From the NCBI RefSeq assembly GCF_947500695.1, contig NZ_CANMSS010000012.1, positions 88,087-152,086 on the forward strand: a stretch of 64,000 bases of DNA, written 5' to 3'. This stretch comes from an uncultured Pseudoteredinibacter sp. (GTDB taxonomy: Bacteria; Pseudomonadota; Gammaproteobacteria; Pseudomonadales; Cellvibrionaceae). Shown in pieces: positions 50,355 to 59,957 of the stretch (within the stretch, counting starts at the first letter, position 1; every line of letters begins with the position of its first letter). A model generated the notes under the pieces. It was not told the DNA's origin, made no database searches, and saw nothing but the letters and a program-made list of their open reading frames with translations. The position numbers and the translations under genes are program-made.

Positions 50355-51365
50355 ATGAGCTTGCTAGAAGAACGCTATGTCGTCATGGCGCTGTATAAAT
50401 TTACCCCCTTTGCCGATTTCGCCAATTGGCGCGAAGGCATTCAGTCCGCCATGATGGATCATCACGTAAAAGGCTCCTTGCTGATTGCCGCAGAAGGTAT
50501 TAATGGCACCGTGGCAGCAGAGCGAGATGGCATTGAGGCGATAAAGAAATATTTAAATAGCATTCCTGCATTGGCTGATTTCAGCTACAAGGAATCCTTC
50601 TGTAAAGAGCAGCCTTTTAATCGCAGCAAGGTAAAACTCAAGAAAGAAATTGTGACCATGGGGGTGCCGGCAATTGATCCTCTGAAGGTTGTCGGCAGTT
50701 ATGTGAAACCCGAAGACTGGAATGCGCTGATTTCTGATCCAGAAGTCGTATTGGTTGATACCCGCAATGATTATGAAGTGGAGCTGGGTACTTTTAAGGG
50801 GGCGCTAGACCCCAACACAACAAGCTTTCGCGAATTCCCAGACTATGTGGCGAAAACTTTAGACCCCAACAAACACAAGAAAGTCGCTATGTTCTGCACC
50901 GGTGGTATTCGCTGTGAGAAATCTACGGCCTATATGAAAGAGCAGGGTTTTGAGGAGGTTTATCACCTAGAGGGCGGCATCTTAAAGTATCTAGAAGAGG
51001 TGGACGAAAAAGAAAGTCTTTGGGAAGGCGAGTGTTTTGTATTCGATGGCCGTGTGACTGTTGATCATCAATTGCAGCCTGGCCACTATGAGCTTTGCCA
51101 TGGCTGCCGACACCCGATAGATGAGGACGCACGTAATTCGGAAAAATTTGAAGAGGGCGTTAGTTGCCCGAAATGTTTTGACAGCTTGAGCGACGAGCAG
51201 CGCCAACGCTTCCGAATGCGCCAACAGCAAATCCAACGTGCAAAAGCACAGGGTCAGGATCATATTGGTGGTGATGTGCATAGCTTGCAAGAGCAAAACC
51301 GTGCGCGCAAACAAGCCTTAAAGGCCGCCCAGCGTGAAGCCAGTTTAGCGGCGCAACGCAAATAG
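50355..51365 (+). CDS. trhO: tRNA uridine(34) hydroxylase TrhO (rhodanese-like)
   Basis: 336 residues. An N-terminal acylphosphatase-like part ('GSLLIAAEGINGTVA') is followed by a rhodanese domain with 'VLVDTRNDYEVELGTFKGAL' and the catalytic loop 'MFCTGGIRCEKS' (C181), then a C-terminal CxxC zinc-like region ('CHGCRHPIDE', 'CPKCF'). TrhO makes 5-hydroxyuridine at tRNA position 34 in an O2-dependent route. ATG at 50355; a TTG one codon upstream is equivalent. Second gene after bolA. Confidence 0.95.
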   Translation: MSLLEERYVVMALYKFTPFADFANWREGIQSAMMDHHVKGSLLIAAEGINGTVAAERDGIEAIKKYLNSIPALADFSYKESFCKEQPFNRSKVKLKKEIVTMGVPAIDPLKVVGSYVKPEDWNALISDPEVVLVDTRNDYEVELGTFKGALDPNTTSFREFPDYVAKTLDPNKHKKVAMFCTGGIRCEKSTAYMKEQGFEEVYHLEGGILKYLEEVDEKESLWEGECFVFDGRVTVDHQLQPGHYELCHGCRHPIDEDARNSEKFEEGVSCPKCFDSLSDEQRQRFRMRQQQIQRAKAQGQDHIGGDVHSLQEQNRARKQALKAAQREASLAAQRK

Positions 51366-51383
51366 TAAAGGCTTATAAAGCCA

Positions 51384-52763
51384 ATGAAAAAGAGTAACAG
51401 CATTGTTTCTCAGTATCTAAAAACACTGCTGTTGCTTTCTTTGTTCTTACAGGCATCCTGTTCCCAGCTGCCTTTAAATAGTCCGTCATCTTCCAAACTT
51501 AAGTCTTTATTAGTTGCTTGTGAGAGAGCTGATGTCACGACTTCCCCGCAGTTTATTCATCATCCTCATTGGCCAGTATTGGCGGCTAACCGTTTTTTAT
51601 TAAGCTATCAAAAACAGCCGCTTAGTTTTAAGCAGTGGCAAGCATGGCTTGATGAGCTTTCTGCTTTGCAGCAGGGGAATGGTAAATCAGCAGTGCAGTC
51701 AAAGTCCTGTATGAAAGTGCTGCGCAGTGATGCGGTTTACCAATTACGTGAAGAACTCTTCAGCGAGTGGCATTCAAGCCTCTATGCCGCTTGGCCTGTG
51801 ATCGCCGATATTATGAAGCCCTTTGTAAATCGTGCCGTTGAACAAGAAATAGAACACAATAAAGGCATTGAAAAGCAATTTCGCGCGGTAGCACATCCAT
51901 TAGATATGGGAATGCTAAAGGATTATCAGTGGTATGGCCGAAGTATTAACTCAAACCACAGTTTTCAAATGTCTGATATACCACTTAGTCCATTGGGTTT
52001 GCCTGAGTTGAGTGCACTGCAAAGAGAAGCATTGCTTGATAAATGGCAGCCGCTTTGGGCAATAAATAGCATGGCTGAAAATGATCGTCCGCTAAGCTTA
52101 GCTAGAGTATCGGGAGAGTTGCAGATTGATAAATCGCCAAGTATTTACCGATATATTAGTTATGGTAGATTGCAAGGCGAGATTATTTTGCAACTCAATT
52201 ATGTGATTTGGTTTGCGGAGCGAAAACCAGAAGGTTGGATTGATCTTTTAGCTGGGCAGTTCGATGGGATTCAGCTTCGCAGTCATTTGGACTTACAAGG
52301 CAATGTCCTAGCCTATGACGCAATGCATAGCTGTGGTTGTTGGTATCAGCTGTTTAGTTCGCCCAAATTACGTCAGACTAAAAAGGCAGAAGGCGAGCCT
52401 GTGTATCTATCGTCCTTTTGGCCGGGTAACAAAGCCCCGATAGTTGTCCTTTCTGCCAACCAGCATCAGTTGCGGGCATTGCTGCCATGGCGAGATCGAG
52501 CTTGGGAGGTAGCAGACAAAGAGCTTATCTCGCTTAATAGCAAGCCTTATAGTGAGTTGGAAAGTTTGTTTGATAAACAAGGCTTGCTAGCAGAGTCCAT
52601 TCGCTTGGAGCGGTTCTTGTTTGCGCCTTTGGGGGTAAAGGCTGCGGGCAGCATGCGCAGCCGTGGGCGCCACCAAATTGCTTTTACCAGTGAACGCTAT
52701 TTTGACCAGCCTGATTTGCTTGAAAGTCTGGGTTTCGAAAGGGTTGAGCCAAGATCCGACTAA
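51384..52763 (+). CDS. Predicted lipoprotein of unknown function
   Basis: 459 residues. Signal peptide with lipobox 'LFLQASC', so lipid-anchored. The mature protein is mixed alpha/beta and rich in Trp and His ('HHPHWPVLAANRFLLSYQ', 'SIYRYISYGRLQGEI', 'CGCWYQLFSSPKL'). No family recognised. It follows trhO by 18 bases and may share its transcript, but a functional link is not evident. Confidence 0.75.
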   Translation: MKKSNSIVSQYLKTLLLLSLFLQASCSQLPLNSPSSSKLKSLLVACERADVTTSPQFIHHPHWPVLAANRFLLSYQKQPLSFKQWQAWLDELSALQQGNGKSAVQSKSCMKVLRSDAVYQLREELFSEWHSSLYAAWPVIADIMKPFVNRAVEQEIEHNKGIEKQFRAVAHPLDMGMLKDYQWYGRSINSNHSFQMSDIPLSPLGLPELSALQREALLDKWQPLWAINSMAENDRPLSLARVSGELQIDKSPSIYRYISYGRLQGEIILQLNYVIWFAERKPEGWIDLLAGQFDGIQLRSHLDLQGNVLAYDAMHSCGCWYQLFSSPKLRQTKKAEGEPVYLSSFWPGNKAPIVVLSANQHQLRALLPWRDRAWEVADKELISLNSKPYSELESLFDKQGLLAESIRLERFLFAPLGVKAAGSMRSRGRHQIAFTSERYFDQPDLLESLGFERVEPRSD

Positions 52764-52827
52764 GGTCTTAGGGGCAAGCCTGCATGGCCTTGCTACAGTA
52801 GCGCCTCAATGAATAGATGAGGTTAAT

Positions 52828-53628
52828 ATGAGTACAGCAGCTTCCGCCAAATTGAATAAAGTCGCCCTAGTAACCGGCAGCAGCAGTGGTATCGGTCTCG
52901 GTATTGCCCGTCAGTTGGCCGCTGCAGGCTATGATCTCATGTTGCATGGCTTAATGGATGTAACCGAGGGGCAGGCAATGGCCGCAAGCTTTGCCGAGCA
53001 GCATCAAGTTCGCAGCAGTTTCAGCGATGCGGATTTAAGGGATCCGACTGCTGTAAAGGCCTTAGTGGAGCAGTGTATCGAAGAGTTAGGCAGTGTCGAT
53101 ATCTTGGTCAACAATGCGGGGATTCAGCACACCGAGCGCCTTGAAGACTTCCCTGAACAAAAATGGCATGACATTATCGCCATTAATCTCAACAGTGCAT
53201 TTTTTGCTATGCAGGCGGCGATTCCAGCGATGCGTGAGCGTGGTTGGGGGCGAATCATTAATATTGCCTCGGTTCACGGTTTGGTCGCTTCTGCTCAGAA
53301 ATCGGCCTACTGTGCAGCCAAGCATGGTGTGGTAGGGCTTACAAAAGTTGCCGCCTTAGAAAATGCTGATGCTGGGATTACCGTCAACGCTATCTGCCCG
53401 GGTTGGGTTGAGACAGATCTAGTAAAACCACAAATTCAAGCCATAGCTGATCAGCAATCGGTTTCCTATGAGCAGGCGCGCGCCGAGTTGGTTGGACAAA
53501 AGCAAGCCATGACCAGTATGACTCAGCCTGCTATGCTTGGAGCCTTAGCGGTCTTTTTGTGTTCCGACGATGCCGCTACAATGACAGGGACTGCTTTACC
53601 TGTTGACGGTGCTTGGACATCCCAATAA
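52828..53628 (+). CDS. bdhA: 3-hydroxybutyrate dehydrogenase (SDR)
   Basis: 266 residues of the short-chain dehydrogenase family. NAD site 'VTGSSSGIGLGIARQL', 'NNAGIQHTERLEDFPEQKWH', catalytic Ser in 'NIASVHGLV' and 'YCAAKHG' (Tyr-x3-Lys), with 'ICPGWVETDLV' after. The overall pattern is that of D-3-hydroxybutyrate dehydrogenase, oxidising 3HB to acetoacetate. The nearby 3HB-oligomer hydrolase and GntP permease support this. AGG ribosome site before ATG. Confidence 0.9.
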   Translation: MSTAASAKLNKVALVTGSSSGIGLGIARQLAAAGYDLMLHGLMDVTEGQAMAASFAEQHQVRSSFSDADLRDPTAVKALVEQCIEELGSVDILVNNAGIQHTERLEDFPEQKWHDIIAINLNSAFFAMQAAIPAMRERGWGRIINIASVHGLVASAQKSAYCAAKHGVVGLTKVAALENADAGITVNAICPGWVETDLVKPQIQAIADQQSVSYEQARAELVGQKQAMTSMTQPAMLGALAVFLCSDDAATMTGTALPVDGAWTSQ

Positions 53629-53708
53629 TAGCGGAGCTGTTAATTGGGCGAAGTTAGATTGTCCAATTTTTCTATTTTGTGTCTGCTTAGTTAGAGTTAA
53701 AGAAAACC

Positions 53709-54374
53709 ATGATTAAATTGATAGTCGCCGATGATCATCCCCTATACCGTGCGGCATTAAGTCAAACCTTAGCCCAGGCCTTTGATGGCCAAGAAACCTT
53801 GTTGTTCGAGGCGCAATCTGTGGCTGAGGTGCATCATCTTCTGGAATCAGAGGAAGATATCGATTTAATCATTTTGGATTTGCATATGCCGGGAGCCCAA
53901 GGCTTTTCGGGCTTGATTAACCTGCGTGGTTGTTATCCCGAAATTCCGGTGGTTATGGTTTCTGGTAATGATAGCGTTGATGTGCAAAGCAAAGCGGCCA
54001 GTTTCGGTGCGGCGGGTTTTATTTCAAAGTCCTGCGAAACGCCTCAGTTGTTAGAGGCCATGCAAGCCTTATTGGCGGGTGAGCACTGGTTTGGTGAATT
54101 GCCCGAAGATAGGGAAAGTGATGAAAAAGAGGAGTTAGCCCAGAAAGTAGCTAGCTTAACTCCGCATCAATTTCGCGTCTTCGTTATGATTGCCCAGGGC
54201 TTGCTGAATAAGCAAATCGCTTATCATCTTGGAATCTCCGAGCCGACAGTTAAATCCCATGTAACGGCTATTTTCAAGAAGTTGGGGGTGCGCAAACGTA
54301 CCGAAGTTATTATTGTCGCCAATAGCTTGAGTGAATCCGTAGAGGATTTAAATCAGCAGATTTTAGAAAGCTAA
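53709..54374 (+). CDS. LuxR-type response regulator, CrbR-like
   Basis: 221 residues: a receiver domain with 'DDHPLYRAAL', phospho-acceptor D57 in 'LIILDLHMPG' and K in 'GFISKSC', then a GerE HTH (about 150-215, 'LTPHQFRVFVMIAQGLLNKQ', 'LGISEPTVKSHVTAIF'). Located tail-to-tail with a transporter-kinase of the CrbS type. In Vibrio and Pseudomonas, CrbS/CrbR activates acetyl-CoA synthetase and related acetate genes. Here it probably governs acetate/3-hydroxybutyrate use. Confidence 0.88.
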   Translation: MIKLIVADDHPLYRAALSQTLAQAFDGQETLLFEAQSVAEVHHLLESEEDIDLIILDLHMPGAQGFSGLINLRGCYPEIPVVMVSGNDSVDVQSKAASFGAAGFISKSCETPQLLEAMQALLAGEHWFGELPEDRESDEKEELAQKVASLTPHQFRVFVMIAQGLLNKQIAYHLGISEPTVKSHVTAIFKKLGVRKRTEVIIVANSLSESVEDLNQQILES

Positions 54375-54408
54375 AATCTGCGCAGTTATTTTTGCTCGCT
54401 TCTGATTT

Positions 54409-57400
54409 CTATTTGCTGATTTTATCGAGCAAAGCTCTAAGCGCTGCCGGCTTGACCGGTTTTTTTAAAAAGTAATGCCCCGCAGCGGTGGCCTGTTGCT
54501 TGGCTGTTCCGGTTCTATCCGCTGAAATTATAATCGCCTTCAAGTTATTCTGCTGTTGCCTTTGAATTTGGACTATCCAGTCTAAACCGGTTTCCCCTTG
54601 ATCAAGATGGTAGTCAGCAATCAGCAGTTCTACGCTTGCTTCGCTCTTTACTTGCTCGATCGAGCTTAGGTGATTTACCCCAAAGCCCCATTGCTCTAAT
54701 AAAAGGCGCATCGCATCAACGGTATCGCTTTCGTTTTCGATGAGGTAGATAGAGCGCTGCGATCTGTTGTGTAGGGTGGGGATCTTTTCTTGTGGAGCTG
54801 GTTCAGTGCTTGCGTTGCAGTGCTTGCTAGCTTTTGCCAGTGGTACGGCTACACGGAAAATACTCCCTTGCCCTACGCTAGATTGAAAGCTCAGAGGTAG
54901 TTTGAGCAAGTTGCAGAGTCTTTGTACTGTCGCCAAACCCAAACCTGAGCCTTCTTCATTGACCGCATTTAGGCGGGTAAACTCTTGGAATATGCTCTCA
55001 TGGCTTTCTTGTGGGATGCCAATGCCGGTGTCCCAAACCTCAAAAACCAGCTCGTCGCTTTTTCTTCTTGCTCCTAGTAACACCTTGCCGGAAGCGGTGT
55101 ACATAACGCCGTTACTGACGAGGTTTTGGATGATGCGCAACAGCAACTTAGGGTCGCTCTCAATATACGCAGAGCTTTGCTGGCAGCGTAGTTGAATGCC
55201 CTTGCGTTCTGCGCTGAGCTGAAAACTATCGCAGGCCGCCTGCATAACTTCGTTGGCTGGGAAAACGCTGTGCTTCGCCTGGATGGCACCACTATCAAGC
55301 TTGGCGATATTGAGGAGCTGCGAAATGAGGTATTCGCTGGATTGAATTGCTGAGCCAATGCGATCCAATATGGGCTCTTGATTGCCCAGCTTTTGTTGCA
55401 AAGCTTCTGTAAATAAACGGGCAGCGTTTAGGGGCTGCGCTAGATCGTGGCCTGCTTCGGCCAAGAAGCGGGTTTTGTTTTGATCCGCTTCGGCGAGCAG
55501 TGAGTTCATACGCTGCAACTCAGCGGTGCGCTCGGCAACTTTTTGCTCGAGAAGATTTTTGTGCTCGGTTAGTTCAGTTAAGGCTCCACGATAATCCGTT
55601 ATATCCGTATAGGTTGTTACATAGCCACCATCCGGTAAAGGGTTGCCGCGAATTTCTAAAACGGTATTGTCGGCCCTTTGTCTTTCAAAAACATAGGGTT
55701 GACGAGCAGCTAGGTAGTCCATGCGTTTTTGAATATGCTCTTCTACATCTCCGGGGCCGCATTGCCCGCGTTCAGCATTAAAGCGAACCAGATCGGCAAC
55801 CGGGCGACCAACATGAATTAATTTGTCTGGGTAATCGAACAATTCCAAATAACGCTGATTCCAAGCCACTAGCTGTTGGTTGCTGTCGACTACACTAATG
55901 CCTTGACTGATGCTATCGATGCTAGATTGCAAGGTGCTTCGGCTGAACTGGAATATTTGAGAAGTTTCTTGTAGCAGTTCCAAGTCTGAATGCAGCTTGG
56001 GACGATTTAATTGGCCCGCGTAGCGAATAATATGATTGGCGCTAACGCTGCCGATAACACCTGAGAGCAAGTTCTCAACGAATTCGATAGCTTGATCATC
56101 AGCCCACTGCTGCTGTCTTTCACTTTCGGGGTGCTGGCTGTAAAACTGATCCATAGCTAGCTTAGCTTGCTCTGCACCTAAAAAACTGCTGGCTAATCGT
56201 TGTAACTGCTGTGGATGAATCAAGCGTTGGGGCAAGTTGGTTTCTTTACGTCGATCCCAAAGGCTAAGGCCAATAAAAGCTAGGCAATTGAAAAACAAGC
56301 TCCACAACACACCATTACTGATTGGCGATAAACCATCGATGGCGAAAAGTTGTTGCGGGCGCAATAGCTCGATACTAAACGGACCATTTTCGATAAAGCC
56401 TGAGTCAATCCAGCCCGCTAAGGCCAGAGCTGGAGCCAGTAAGGTATAGGCCCAAATAATAAATCCTAGTAGTAATCCACCCAGTACACCTCGGGCGCTG
56501 CGGGCTTGCCAAAATAAGGCGGCAATCAATGCAGGAGCGAATTGAGCAACCAATGCCATTGAAAGCAGGCCAATTGAGCCCAAGGCTTCACTGGAGCCTA
56601 ACCAGCGATAATAAATATAAGAGAGCGCCAACAAGCAAATGATCGCTAGGCGTCTAAACAGGCGTAGGGCTTTACTTAAATCGGGCTGCTCGGCTAACCA
56701 GCGACTGCGGTATAGTGCGGGCATGATCAGTTCGTTACTGATCATTGTTGAAACGGCCACGCAAGCCACGATAACCATTGAGCTGCCCGCAGATAGACCG
56801 CCGAGATACACTAAAGTGGCCAGTACGCTATCACCGTTTTGCAGGGGCAATAGCAGGGCAAACTTCTCTGGGCTTAAACCTTGCCCTTGCAGCAACAGCA
56901 AACCGCCATAGGCAATGGGCAAGATGGCGACGCCAAAGATCAGTAGATAAACGAATAGAATACGGCCCGCAGGTTTTAAATCTTCTTCGTTACGGCTTTC
57001 CACAACGAGGGCATGGAACTGTCTTGGGAGGCATAAAATTGCAGCAGCACCTAGCACCAATGCAGCGATAAAGCCTTGGTCCTGCTCGCGACTATTGACG
57101 ATCTGCTGAACATAGCCGTCACTGTTTATTTCTTGCCACAATTGCCAAGGGCTGTCGAAGTAGTTAAAACAAATGACGAGCGCTAGTAATAAGAAAACCA
57201 GAAGCTTCAGCACGGATTCAAAGGCGATGGCCAGCATCAAGCCGTCATGATGCTCATTGCGATCTATGCGGCGAGTGCCAAAAAGAATGGTAAACAGTGC
57301 CAACGCAATCGCGGTATAAAGCGCGGTATCTTGCAGTAAAGAGGGCTGGGTAGGTGATTGTGCGCCGCTTACAGTATGGCTAAGGGTATGAAAGCTGCCT

Positions 57401-57816
57401 GCGATGGCTTTGAGCTGCAGGGAGATGTAGGGCAGCAGAGCAATAACTGAAATGATGGTAATACTAAACGAAAGAGCTCGGCTGCGCCCATAACGGCTAC
57501 CTAAAAAATCGGCAATTGAAGTGCTGTTTTCCTGTTTGCTGATTCGGATGATTTTCCGCACCAAAGGTGCCGCCAGTATTAAGGTTAACACTGCCCCAAT
57601 AAAGGTTGGGGGGAACCACCAGCCGTTATACACCGCTTGGCTGGTGGTGCCATAGAAGCTCCAAGCTGTGCAGTAAATAGTGAGGGATAATCCGATCACC
57701 CAGGGTTTTACTTTCTCTAACCATGCCTTTGAGGCGCGATCGCCGATATAGGCCACTGCAAATAAGCAGAGCAAATAGGCTATGGAAAGTATAGAAATAT
57801 CAACTGGGTTGAGCAT
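54409..57816 (-). CDS. Hybrid histidine kinase with SLC5 transporter domain, CrbS-like
   Basis: 1135 residues. Order: a sodium/solute-symporter domain with about 13 helices (1-510), a STAC-like linker ('RLASSFLGAEQAKLAMDQFY'), PAS (about 615-730), HisKA with H790 in 'EAGHDLAQPLNAARLF', HATPase ('VWDTGIGIPQESHESIFQEF'), and a C-terminal receiver with D1068 in 'LIADYHLDQG'. The transporter part may itself sense solute flow. This layout is that of CrbS and related kinases. Convergent with the CrbR-like regulator, its likely partner. Confidence 0.92.
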   Translation of the reverse strand: MLNPVDISILSIAYLLCLFAVAYIGDRASKAWLEKVKPWVIGLSLTIYCTAWSFYGTTSQAVYNGWWFPPTFIGAVLTLILAAPLVRKIIRISKQENSTSIADFLGSRYGRSRALSFSITIISVIALLPYISLQLKAIAGSFHTLSHTVSGAQSPTQPSLLQDTALYTAIALALFTILFGTRRIDRNEHHDGLMLAIAFESVLKLLVFLLLALVICFNYFDSPWQLWQEINSDGYVQQIVNSREQDQGFIAALVLGAAAILCLPRQFHALVVESRNEEDLKPAGRILFVYLLIFGVAILPIAYGGLLLLQGQGLSPEKFALLLPLQNGDSVLATLVYLGGLSAGSSMVIVACVAVSTMISNELIMPALYRSRWLAEQPDLSKALRLFRRLAIICLLALSYIYYRWLGSSEALGSIGLLSMALVAQFAPALIAALFWQARSARGVLGGLLLGFIIWAYTLLAPALALAGWIDSGFIENGPFSIELLRPQQLFAIDGLSPISNGVLWSLFFNCLAFIGLSLWDRRKETNLPQRLIHPQQLQRLASSFLGAEQAKLAMDQFYSQHPESERQQQWADDQAIEFVENLLSGVIGSVSANHIIRYAGQLNRPKLHSDLELLQETSQIFQFSRSTLQSSIDSISQGISVVDSNQQLVAWNQRYLELFDYPDKLIHVGRPVADLVRFNAERGQCGPGDVEEHIQKRMDYLAARQPYVFERQRADNTVLEIRGNPLPDGGYVTTYTDITDYRGALTELTEHKNLLEQKVAERTAELQRMNSLLAEADQNKTRFLAEAGHDLAQPLNAARLFTEALQQKLGNQEPILDRIGSAIQSSEYLISQLLNIAKLDSGAIQAKHSVFPANEVMQAACDSFQLSAERKGIQLRCQQSSAYIESDPKLLLRIIQNLVSNGVMYTASGKVLLGARRKSDELVFEVWDTGIGIPQESHESIFQEFTRLNAVNEEGSGLGLATVQRLCNLLKLPLSFQSSVGQGSIFRVAVPLAKASKHCNASTEPAPQEKIPTLHNRSQRSIYLIENESDTVDAMRLLLEQWGFGVNHLSSIEQVKSEASVELLIADYHLDQGETGLDWIVQIQRQQQNNLKAIIISADRTGTAKQQATAAGHYFLKKPVKPAALRALLDKISK

Positions 57817-57991
57817 GCTGTTATTAGACAGTTAAAAAGCTAACACTAACAGGCAAACTAAAAGGGGCCAAGCTTGAAGCTCCAGAAACTCTAAAAAAGT
57901 AACCTCAATAAAGCAGCCCCAATAAAGTGGCCTGAAGCTATTTTTGCTTTGGCAACTTGCCCCCGTGGGCTTATGACGCAATAAAATCTAT

Positions 57992-59947
57992 TTACAGCTT
58001 GATCCGGTCAGCAGAGATGTCAATATTGCTTGTCTGGCTAAAGTTCGGTACTCCCTTAGCTTCAAGCTTCAATTGCCCCTTACTGTGAACACGCTGATGA
58101 GCTGGCAGTGCATTGCCATGCTGTAAATGTTGCCACATAGCATCTAATGCTCGTTCGAAGTAAACATGCATTGGCACTAGATCTTGGCGGAATTCAGGGA
58201 AACTGAGTAAGGCATCAAAATGCTGGCCATTATCGATCTCGATATAGCGCACATTGTCGCGATCTGGAAAGCGCTTCGCTCGCAGCACCATATAGGCACG
58301 GGCATTATGGTTGGGGCCCACTAAGCTATCGTGGCTACCATGAATGATGATGGCGGGCTTCTTATCAATATCACCGCTTAGCGCCAAGCTTTTCAAATTA
58401 TTTTGCAATTGCTTGTCTTGGTAGAATTTTGCCAAGCATTGAAAGCCTTCAAAACTGCTGTCGTTTGGATCAAAGATGTTGAGTGGCAGCCCCTTATAGG
58501 CAAGGCTAACACCGCCGGTGTTTGGAATGCCGCTACTGAGCCCATAAAGAGCTTGCCTTGCCGCTTTAGGCATTGCCATGGCTTTACCGGCTTGCTGGTA
58601 TACAAAGCTAAAACCGCAAAGATCATCTTTAACGTCGCGAGCGCCATAAGCATTGGCATAATTAATCGCGATCGATGGCCACAACTGATTAACTACTGCA
58701 AAAGCTTGCAAAGAATAGCTTGGGCTTAGCATACCGGTTTTTTCTAGCTGCTCACGTGCGGCGTTGGCTAGATTTTCATTGTCTTTGATAAGACCTGCGC
58801 TTTTTAAGTTCTCGCAGCGTTTGTTCAAAGCGGCGTGGGCCAGTTGGCTTGCGCTGTGGAACAGTGAGCTTTCATTGCTTTTTGTGGCGAGTAGTGCACA
58901 GGGTTGATACAGCGCATGTTGGATGCCCACATACAGGATATCTTTGGCTGTTCCGCGATAGCTATCCTGCTCATGTTGAACTTCGAACTTGAAGTCCGAC
59001 GGCACATTTAAGGTTGGTTCTGAAGCCACTACCGCATCAATCCAGTCACTTTTATCAAGCTCGGCCGCTTGGATGACACTATTGCCTCCGTTGGAGATGC
59101 TGGCCGCAATAACATTGGTGTTGGGCTTAGTGAAGTAGCGTTTGCTGTCATCGCGGTGATGTTGATTCAAAAGGTAGAAGGCCATCTGTACCGCTTGCAG
59201 GGTAAAGCGTCCCCAATCTTTTTCAACGTGCTTGCCACTATGAGCGTGCTTGCTCGCAATGCGTAAATCCTTTGGGTCAAAAACTGTTGCTTGGCCGCCG
59301 CTTAAAAGGCCATTGCTTTTATAATTGTCACCATTGTCTAAAAACTGAAAACCGGTACCGGTACCTTTATCGGTGTAGGCTACTGCACAGGAATGTCTTA
59401 AGCCCCAATCCCCGGCTGTACCTATAGCTCCCCAGACGCCTCTTGAGCCTGAGCTCGGTGCGGCAATTATGCAGGGCTTTTGGGGATTAAAACTGTCGGG
59501 GATCTGGACCACAATATTGGCCGCCAACTCGCCATCCGAATAGTGAATGCTGCTGCTATATTCATGCCCGGCAATAGGTTTTTGTTGCGCGCTTGGCCCA
59601 TAGAGGCGACCAAATCCCGCATCAGAATTAGTGCTGACAATAGCGCGATAATTGTTATAGATGGCTGCGCGACGTAAGTCTTCTTCGCTAATATTATCTG
59701 GGTTTTCTAAGCCGGGTTGTTTTGGATTCTGCAATCCTTGGAAGCCTAAACCGGCGCTCAGCAAGTCGTTACTCTTGCCATCAAAATAGCTGTGTTGGAT
59801 ATCACTGTGCTTGAAATTTAGCAGCTTTGCTTCTTGTGGTATTTTCTCAGAGCTAGCACAAGCGCTAAGACTCAAAAGGCCCATTGCCGCTGCTAGGAGC
59901 GTTTTGCTGCTTGGAATAGCCGATGAATGATGACAAATAAAGCTCAT
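57992..59947 (-). CDS. 3-hydroxybutyrate oligomer hydrolase, lipoprotein
   Basis: 651 residues matching the 3HB-oligomer hydrolase family (PF10605): 'AAPSSGSRGVWGAIGTAGDW', 'AVAYTDKGTGTGF', catalytic Ser in 'ASISNGGNSVIQAAELDKSD' and a late His in 'DNGQHFDALLSF'. A lipobox 'LSLSAC' indicates lipid anchoring, so extracytoplasmic action on released oligomers of poly-3-hydroxybutyrate. It starts 10 bases after the GntP gene in one operon. The product 3HB would then be imported and oxidised by the dehydrogenase at 52.8 kb. Confidence 0.9.
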   Translation of the reverse strand: MSFICHHSSAIPSSKTLLAAAMGLLSLSACASSEKIPQEAKLLNFKHSDIQHSYFDGKSNDLLSAGLGFQGLQNPKQPGLENPDNISEEDLRRAAIYNNYRAIVSTNSDAGFGRLYGPSAQQKPIAGHEYSSSIHYSDGELAANIVVQIPDSFNPQKPCIIAAPSSGSRGVWGAIGTAGDWGLRHSCAVAYTDKGTGTGFQFLDNGDNYKSNGLLSGGQATVFDPKDLRIASKHAHSGKHVEKDWGRFTLQAVQMAFYLLNQHHRDDSKRYFTKPNTNVIAASISNGGNSVIQAAELDKSDWIDAVVASEPTLNVPSDFKFEVQHEQDSYRGTAKDILYVGIQHALYQPCALLATKSNESSLFHSASQLAHAALNKRCENLKSAGLIKDNENLANAAREQLEKTGMLSPSYSLQAFAVVNQLWPSIAINYANAYGARDVKDDLCGFSFVYQQAGKAMAMPKAARQALYGLSSGIPNTGGVSLAYKGLPLNIFDPNDSSFEGFQCLAKFYQDKQLQNNLKSLALSGDIDKKPAIIIHGSHDSLVGPNHNARAYMVLRAKRFPDRDNVRYIEIDNGQHFDALLSFPEFRQDLVPMHVYFERALDAMWQHLQHGNALPAHQRVHSKGQLKLEAKGVPNFSQTSNIDISADRIKL

Positions 59948-59957
59948 AACTTGCTCA